Assembly (NCBI GenBank): GCA_902495325.1
Contig: CABUWK010000012.1
Location: forward strand, 1-54,795
Source: an uncultured Acidiphilium sp.
GTDB taxonomy: Bacteria; Bacillota; Clostridia; Christensenellales; Borkfalkiaceae
Direction: 5' to 3'
DNA: 54,795 bases
Position numbers and translations under genes: made by a program. This document shows positions 51,368 through 54,795 of this stretch, one piece after another. The notes under the pieces were generated by a model. That model saw only the letters and a list, made by a program, of their open reading frames with translations, ran no database searches and was not told the origin of the DNA. Each line of letters begins with the position of its first letter. Positions within the stretch are counted from its first letter, which is position 1.

Positions 51368-51407
51368 CGGTTTTTCAAAAAAAGACGTGCTTTCTTTTGA
51401 AAAACCG
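51368..51407. terminator. hairpin after the yitT-family gene
   Basis: CGGTTTTTCAAAA pairs over 13 bp with TTTTGAAAAACCG, with an inner AAAG/CTTT stem. T-richness follows only on the minus-strand side. It could end the yitT-family transcript, but it lies right before the tRNA promoter. Confidence 0.6.
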
Positions 51408-51418
51408 ATTAAAATCGC

Positions 51419-51447
51419 TTGTCAAATCGAAAAAAATGTAGTACAAT
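51419..51447 (+). promoter_or_regulatory. promoter of tRNA-Gly
   Basis: On the plus strand, -35 TTGTCA (51419-51424), a 17-nt spacer, and -10 TACAAT (51442-51447), 27 nt before the tRNA. Confidence 0.85.
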
Positions 51448-51473
51448 AGTAAAGTATTCAGGCTAAACCGTCT

Positions 51474-51547
51474 GCGGGCGTAGTTTAGTGGTAAAATAGG
51501 AGCTTCCCAAGCTTCGGTTGTGAGTTCGATTCTCATCGCCCGCTCCA
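51474..51547 (+). tRNA. tRNA-Gly, anticodon CCC
   Basis: A full cloverleaf can be drawn: acceptor GCGGGCG/CGCCCGC, D-stem GTTT/AAAT, anticodon stem GGAGC/GCTTC with loop TTCCCAA (anticodon CCC at 51506-51508), T-stem GTGAG/CTCAT with loop TTCGATT, discriminator T, and encoded CCA. It reads GGG codons. A second, commoner Gly tRNA is expected elsewhere. It is a single-gene transcription unit with its own promoter and terminator. Confidence 0.95.
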
Positions 51548-51588
51548 AAAAAAAGAAACCATCGCGAACGCGATGGTTTCTTTTTTTT
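51548..51588 (+). terminator. tRNA-Gly terminator
   Basis: GAAACCATCGCG (51555-51566) pairs perfectly with CGCGATGGTTTC (51569-51580) and is followed by eight T. Confidence 0.93.
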
Positions 51589-51913
51589 GTGCGAGCGTGA
51601 GAAACCGAGCGTGGCGTAAGCCGTCGATCGCATTTTGCCCCGGCAAAATTCTGCCGAGGGGCTCTCAAGGCATATCTCCGTAATTGCAGAACCATATCAT
51701 TTTGAGATCCTTCCCGGGTATGCTTTTCTTGTTGGGTTAGGATGACAAAATGATATGGTTCTGCGCATAACAACCGACAATTCCGCCCGTTCCGTAACGG
51801 AGAACGGTCAAAATTTTTCAATTTCCCCGAATACCCCCTCAAAAAAGTGGAAAAAGATTTTCGATTGTGCTAAAATAGACTATAGTTCCACCCGTAAACG
51901 GAGGTTTATCCTT
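51589..51913. other. intergenic region tRNA-Gly to leuS
   Basis: About 325 nt without a gene. It holds the palindrome ATTTTGCC/GGCAAAAT (51632-51649), a 19-bp inverted repeat (51686-51764), and the leuS leader. A -10-like TAAAAT lies near 51870 without a clear -35. A minus-strand open frame crossing the tRNA is an antisense artefact. Confidence 0.7.
51686..51764. repeat. perfect 19-bp inverted repeat with 41-nt centre
   Basis: GCAGAACCATATCATTTTG (51686-51704) and its exact reverse complement (51746-51764). No ORF lies inside. The size and perfection suggest a small mobile palindromic element (REP- or MITE-like) or a long hairpin in the leuS leader. Confidence 0.75.
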
Positions 51914-54343
51914 ATGGACATGAAATCGATCGAAAGCAAATGGCAGCTGAAATGGGAAAAAGAAAAACTTTACACCTTCAACAAAAAGAATATCGACAAA
52001 AAATTCTATTGTCTCGAAATGTTTTCTTACCCTTCGGCATCCAAGCTTCATCTCGGGCATTGGTATAACTACGGCTTGACGGACAGTTTTGCCCGCTATA
52101 AAAAAATGAAAGGATACGAGGTTTTCGAGCCGATGGGATTCGACGCCTTCGGTCTTCCCGCAGAAAACTACGCGATCAAAACGGGCATTCACCCGGAAAT
52201 TTCCACTCTTTCGAACATCGAAACGATGGAAAAACAGTTAAAGGCGATGGGCGCGATGTTCGACTGGAGCGCGGAGATCAAGACCTGCCTGCCCGATTAT
52301 TACAAATGGACGCAGTGGCTCTTTTTAAAGCTTTACGATAAAGGGCTTGCCTACCGCAAAGCGGCGCCCGTGAACTGGTGCCCGAAATGCCAGACCGTTC
52401 TTGCCAACGAGCAGGTCACGGACGGCGTTTGCGAACGTTGCGGAACGCAGGTCGTAAAAAAGAACCTTACGCAATGGTTCTTTAAAATCACCGATTATGC
52501 CGAAGAACTTTTAACCGGACTTGACGGTCTGGACTGGCCCGAAAAGACCAAGCTGATGCAGAAAAACTGGATCGGAAAATCTACGGGCGGCGAAATTCTT
52601 TTCAGAACGGAAAGCGGTGAAAGCTTCCGTGTGTTCACCACCCGCGCCGATACGCTGTTCGGCGTGTCGTACGTCGTTCTTGCCCCCGAACATCCCCTCG
52701 TGAAGAAACTCATGACGAAAGACCGCGAGAAGGACGTTGTTGCCTATATCGACGAAACGGCGAAACAGAACGAAATCGACCGTCTGTCCACCACGCGCGA
52801 AAAGACGGGCGTGTTCACGGGCGCATATGCGATCAACCCGTTGACCGGCAAAAAAATCCCGATCTATGCGGCAGACTACGTGTTGTATTCTTACGGAACG
52901 GGCGCCGTGATGGGCGTTCCCGCACACGACGCGAGAGATTTCCTTTTCGCAAAGAAATACGGTCTTCCCGTACAGGTCGTGATCACAGATCCCTCGGGGA
53001 AAAACGAACTTCCCTATTGCGAAGACGGCATTCTGACAAACAGCGGCGAATTTGACGGCATGACGAGCGCAGATGCCCGCAAAGCTGTTTTAAAGAAACT
53101 TTCCGTCGAAGAGAAAGGCGGCGAAAAGACGAATTACCGCCTCAGAGACTGGCTTGTTTCCCGCCAGAGATATTGGGGCGCACCCATCCCGGTGATCCAC
53201 TGCCCCGACTGCGGCATCGTTCCCGTGCCTTATGAAGATCTTCCCGTAAAACTTCCGGAAGACGTGGAATTCCGCCCGGACGGAGAATCTCCGCTCGCCA
53301 AATGCGCGTCCTTCATGAATGTGAAGTGCCCCCGTTGCGGAAAAGACGCAAAGCGCGATCCGGATACGCTCGATACCTTTGTCTGCTCGAGCTGGTATTA
53401 TCTCCGTTATCCCGACAGCAAGAACGACAAAATGCCCTTCGATCCCGAAATCGTGAACAAAATGCTTCCCGTCGACAAATACGTAGGCGGTCCCGAGCAT
53501 GCCTGCATGCACCTTCTGTATGCCCGCTTTATCACGAAAGCTCTCCGCGACATGGGATATCTTAAATTCGGCGAGCCCTTCCGTTCCCTGACCCATCAGG
53601 GCATTATCCTGGGACCGGACGGCTACCGCATGAGCAAATCGCGCGGGAACGTCGTTTCGCCGGACACCTATATCGAAACGTACGGATCGGACGTCTTCCG
53701 CCTTTACCTCATGTTCGGGTTCGACTACACGGCGGGCGGTCCGTGGGACGATAACGGCATCAAATCGATCGCGAAATTCGTCGACCGCGTAGAAAGAATC
53801 GTCACGAAAGTGAACGCTTACGCCCCCGAAAAGGAATATACCCTCGATAAAGATGCAAAAGAACTCCTTTATGCGGAAAGCTATTGCGTGAAAAACGTAG
53901 ATCGCAACATGAACGACTTCTCTTTCAATACCGCCGTTGCGAGACTGATGGAATTCGTTTCCGCCATTTATAAGTACGACGGTCTGCCGAATAAGATCAA
54001 CGCCGTGTTGTTAAAAGCGATCGACACGCTGATCCTTCTTCTTGCTCCCTGCACCCCTCATTTTGCCGAAGAGCTCTGGGAAATGAGAGGAAACAAGGAA
54101 TCCGTTTTCCTTTCCGCATACCCCGTGTGCGACGAAAAAGCCCTCACAAAAGACGAGATCGAACTTGCCGTGCAGATGAACAGCAAGGTAAAATGCAAGA
54201 TCAACGTTCCCGCAGACGCTTCCGACGAAGAGATCAGAGGTATCGCCCTCGCAGACGAAACGTTTGCGAAGATCCTCGGGGACAAACAGGTCGTGAAATG
54301 TATCGTCGTGAAAGGACGACTTGTCAACTTTATCGTAAAATAA
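51914..54343 (+). CDS. leuS: leucyl-tRNA synthetase
   Basis: The start is placed at ATG 51914 (MDMKSIESKWQLKWEKEKLY), with GGAGG upstream; the open frame runs 53 codons further into non-homologous sequence. It has 809 residues, the normal bacterial length. The class I signatures are KLHLGHWYNYG (HIGH type) near 43 and YRMSKSRGNVVSP (KMSKS type) near 573. A zinc-like cysteine set (CPKCQ ... CERCG, about 157-180) and the CP1 editing domain (about 225-415, with TTRADTLFGVSYVVLAPEHP and GTGAVMGVPAHDARD) are present. A second cysteine cluster (CPDCG, CPRCG) lies at 430-480. It charges tRNA-Leu and edits mischarged products. Confidence 0.97.
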   Translation: MDMKSIESKWQLKWEKEKLYTFNKKNIDKKFYCLEMFSYPSASKLHLGHWYNYGLTDSFARYKKMKGYEVFEPMGFDAFGLPAENYAIKTGIHPEISTLSNIETMEKQLKAMGAMFDWSAEIKTCLPDYYKWTQWLFLKLYDKGLAYRKAAPVNWCPKCQTVLANEQVTDGVCERCGTQVVKKNLTQWFFKITDYAEELLTGLDGLDWPEKTKLMQKNWIGKSTGGEILFRTESGESFRVFTTRADTLFGVSYVVLAPEHPLVKKLMTKDREKDVVAYIDETAKQNEIDRLSTTREKTGVFTGAYAINPLTGKKIPIYAADYVLYSYGTGAVMGVPAHDARDFLFAKKYGLPVQVVITDPSGKNELPYCEDGILTNSGEFDGMTSADARKAVLKKLSVEEKGGEKTNYRLRDWLVSRQRYWGAPIPVIHCPDCGIVPVPYEDLPVKLPEDVEFRPDGESPLAKCASFMNVKCPRCGKDAKRDPDTLDTFVCSSWYYLRYPDSKNDKMPFDPEIVNKMLPVDKYVGGPEHACMHLLYARFITKALRDMGYLKFGEPFRSLTHQGIILGPDGYRMSKSRGNVVSPDTYIETYGSDVFRLYLMFGFDYTAGGPWDDNGIKSIAKFVDRVERIVTKVNAYAPEKEYTLDKDAKELLYAESYCVKNVDRNMNDFSFNTAVARLMEFVSAIYKYDGLPNKINAVLLKAIDTLILLLAPCTPHFAEELWEMRGNKESVFLSAYPVCDEKALTKDEIELAVQMNSKVKCKINVPADASDEEIRGIALADETFAKILGDKQVVKCIVVKGRLVNFIVK

Positions 54344-54379
54344 AACCTATACGTGCCGCATCGGCGGCAAAAGACAAAA

Positions 54380-54418
54380 GCGGATCTCCGGGTAATTCCG
54401 GGCGATCCGCTTTTTATT
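54380..54418 (+). terminator. leuS terminator
   Basis: GCGGATC (54380-54386) pairs with GATCCGC (54404-54410), with an inner CCGGG/TTCCGGG region, followed by TTTTTATT. Confidence 0.85.
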
Positions 54419-54446
54419 CTGCTCTTTCTCAAAGATAAAACAGGAA

Positions 54447-54480
54447 AAGCCGGAGCAGACGCGCCGCCCCGGCTTTTTTT
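54447..54480 (+). terminator. second terminator-like hairpin after leuS
   Basis: AAGCCGG pairs with CCGGCTT and is followed by TTTTT. It may back up the first terminator. Confidence 0.8.
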
Positions 54481-54517
54481 AATATTTCATAGGCTTAGCA
54501 TTCGTTATCACTAATTA

Positions 54518-54540
54518 CCTTAAAGGCTTCTTTTCCGCCC
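54518..54540 (+). repeat. short interspersed repeat, copy 3
   Basis: CCTTAAAGGCTTCTTTTCCG plus CCC; identical to copy 1 over its 22 bases. The upstream GGCTTAGC (near 54492) is shared with the flank of copy 2. Confidence 0.65.
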
Positions 54541-54546
54541 TTTTCC

Positions 54547-54597
54547 CCGATTTCTCTATTGATGTACGATAAAGTACTATCGATTTCGAAATCGGGA
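54547..54597. repeat. imperfect palindrome
   Basis: CCCGATTTC pairs with GAAATCGGG at the outer ends, and an inner GTAC-GATAAA-GTAC stem forms the tip. It is flanked by TTTTC on the left and AAAAA on the right, like a bidirectional terminator or a REP-type element. Confidence 0.6.
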
Positions 54598-54736
54598 AAA
54601 ATCATCGGAAAATAAGCTCTTTAAGGCGCAGGGCGTTTTTACAGATGAAAAATCGCGTTTTGACAAGGCAAACACCCGAGATAATACTCTCTCGTATATT
54701 GAAGGGCGAGCCGAGAGAAAAGCGAAATTCATCAAG

Positions 54737-54759
54737 CCTTAAAGCCGTCTTTTTTGCCC
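54737..54759 (+). repeat. short interspersed repeat, diverged copy 4
   Basis: Matches copy 3 at 19 of 23 positions (CCTTAAAG and CTTTT conserved, ending GCCC). It lies 220 nt after copy 3. Confidence 0.45.
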
Positions 54760-54795
54760 GTTGCGGCAAATCTTTGCTTGAAGTACGGGAAAGTA

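Larger units (their letters stand above)
54481..54795. other. terminal non-coding region with repeats and palindromes
   Basis: About 315 nt to the window end without a credible gene. It contains repeat copy 3 (54518-54540), a long imperfect palindrome (54547-54597), diverged repeat copy 4 (54737-54759), and unique sequence between. The window ends inside this region. Confidence 0.65.

Noticed and set aside
51375..51842. 155-codon minus-strand frame overlapping tRNA-Gly
   Set aside because: Its most protein-like stretch (MRIELTTEAWEAPILPLNYA) is the antisense translation of the tRNA, a frequent false annotation.
51755..51913. 53-codon N-terminal extension of leuS
   Set aside because: It would run through the inverted repeat region and has no homology; GGAGG precedes the ATG at 51914.
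51589..51913. T-box riboswitch upstream of leuS
   Set aside because: No stem I specifier layout, no conserved GGTGG-type T-box bulge and no adjacent antiterminator/terminator pair could be found; the inverted repeat alone is not enough.

Overview
The window looks like a chromosomal segment of an uncultured Bacillota (Clostridia-type) bacterium. This is inferred from the complete S10-spc-alpha ribosomal operon in Gram-positive order (secY-adk-map-infA-rpmJ), zinc-ribbon forms of S4, S14 and L36, a RicT/YaaT (PSP1) protein, YfhO and YitT membrane proteins, and promoters close to the sigma-A consensus with 17-nt spacers. The backbone is moderate in GC. The first ~1.1 kb is clearly AT-rich and looks acquired.

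Layout. (1) 1-1086: AT-rich fragment with a duplicated IS-end-like 57-bp repeat fused to a 5'-truncated gene resembling DUF6119/TIGR04141. It abuts the 3' end of ssrA, a classic integration site. (2) 1250-7398, minus strand: tmRNA (ssrA, tag ADNNSLAFAA), a YfhO membrane protein, smpB, rnr and secG, i.e. trans-translation and RNA quality control grouped together. (3) 7539-10970, minus: an overlapping operon of an unknown membrane-anchored protein, tmk, holB and ricT. (4) 11213-15693, minus: greA, then a 1273-residue single-pass protein of unusual architecture (secreted N-half, membrane helix, InlB-type repeat, ~330-residue coiled coil, duplicated C-terminal domain). (5) 16498-32061, minus: the whole rpsJ-to-rplQ operon, 31 genes, with a strong promoter and a leader attenuator-like hairpin upstream. 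(6) 32514-39143, minus: PfkB-family sugar kinase, EF-G-like GTPase, copper P-type ATPase with a CopZ-like domain fused at its C-terminus, and a glycerophosphodiester phosphodiesterase.

At about 39.3 kb the direction switches, with two well-formed divergent promoters. (7) 39579-48597, plus: lepA, hemW, dnaE, then adjacent ATP-type and PPi-type phosphofructokinases. (8) 48722-54343, plus: membrane GT2 glycosyltransferase, YitT-family protein, tRNA-Gly(CCC) and leuS. The final 450 nt hold two tandem terminators, palindromes and copies of a short interspersed repeat.

Most of the window is core information processing. I found no CRISPR array, toxin-antitoxin pair or complete mobile element. The least explained items are the 1273-residue protein, the truncated island gene beside ssrA, the lysine/alanine/threonine-rich tail on ribosomal protein L24, and several small repeat families between genes. 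The taxonomic statement and all functions are read from sequence and memory; no database search was run.
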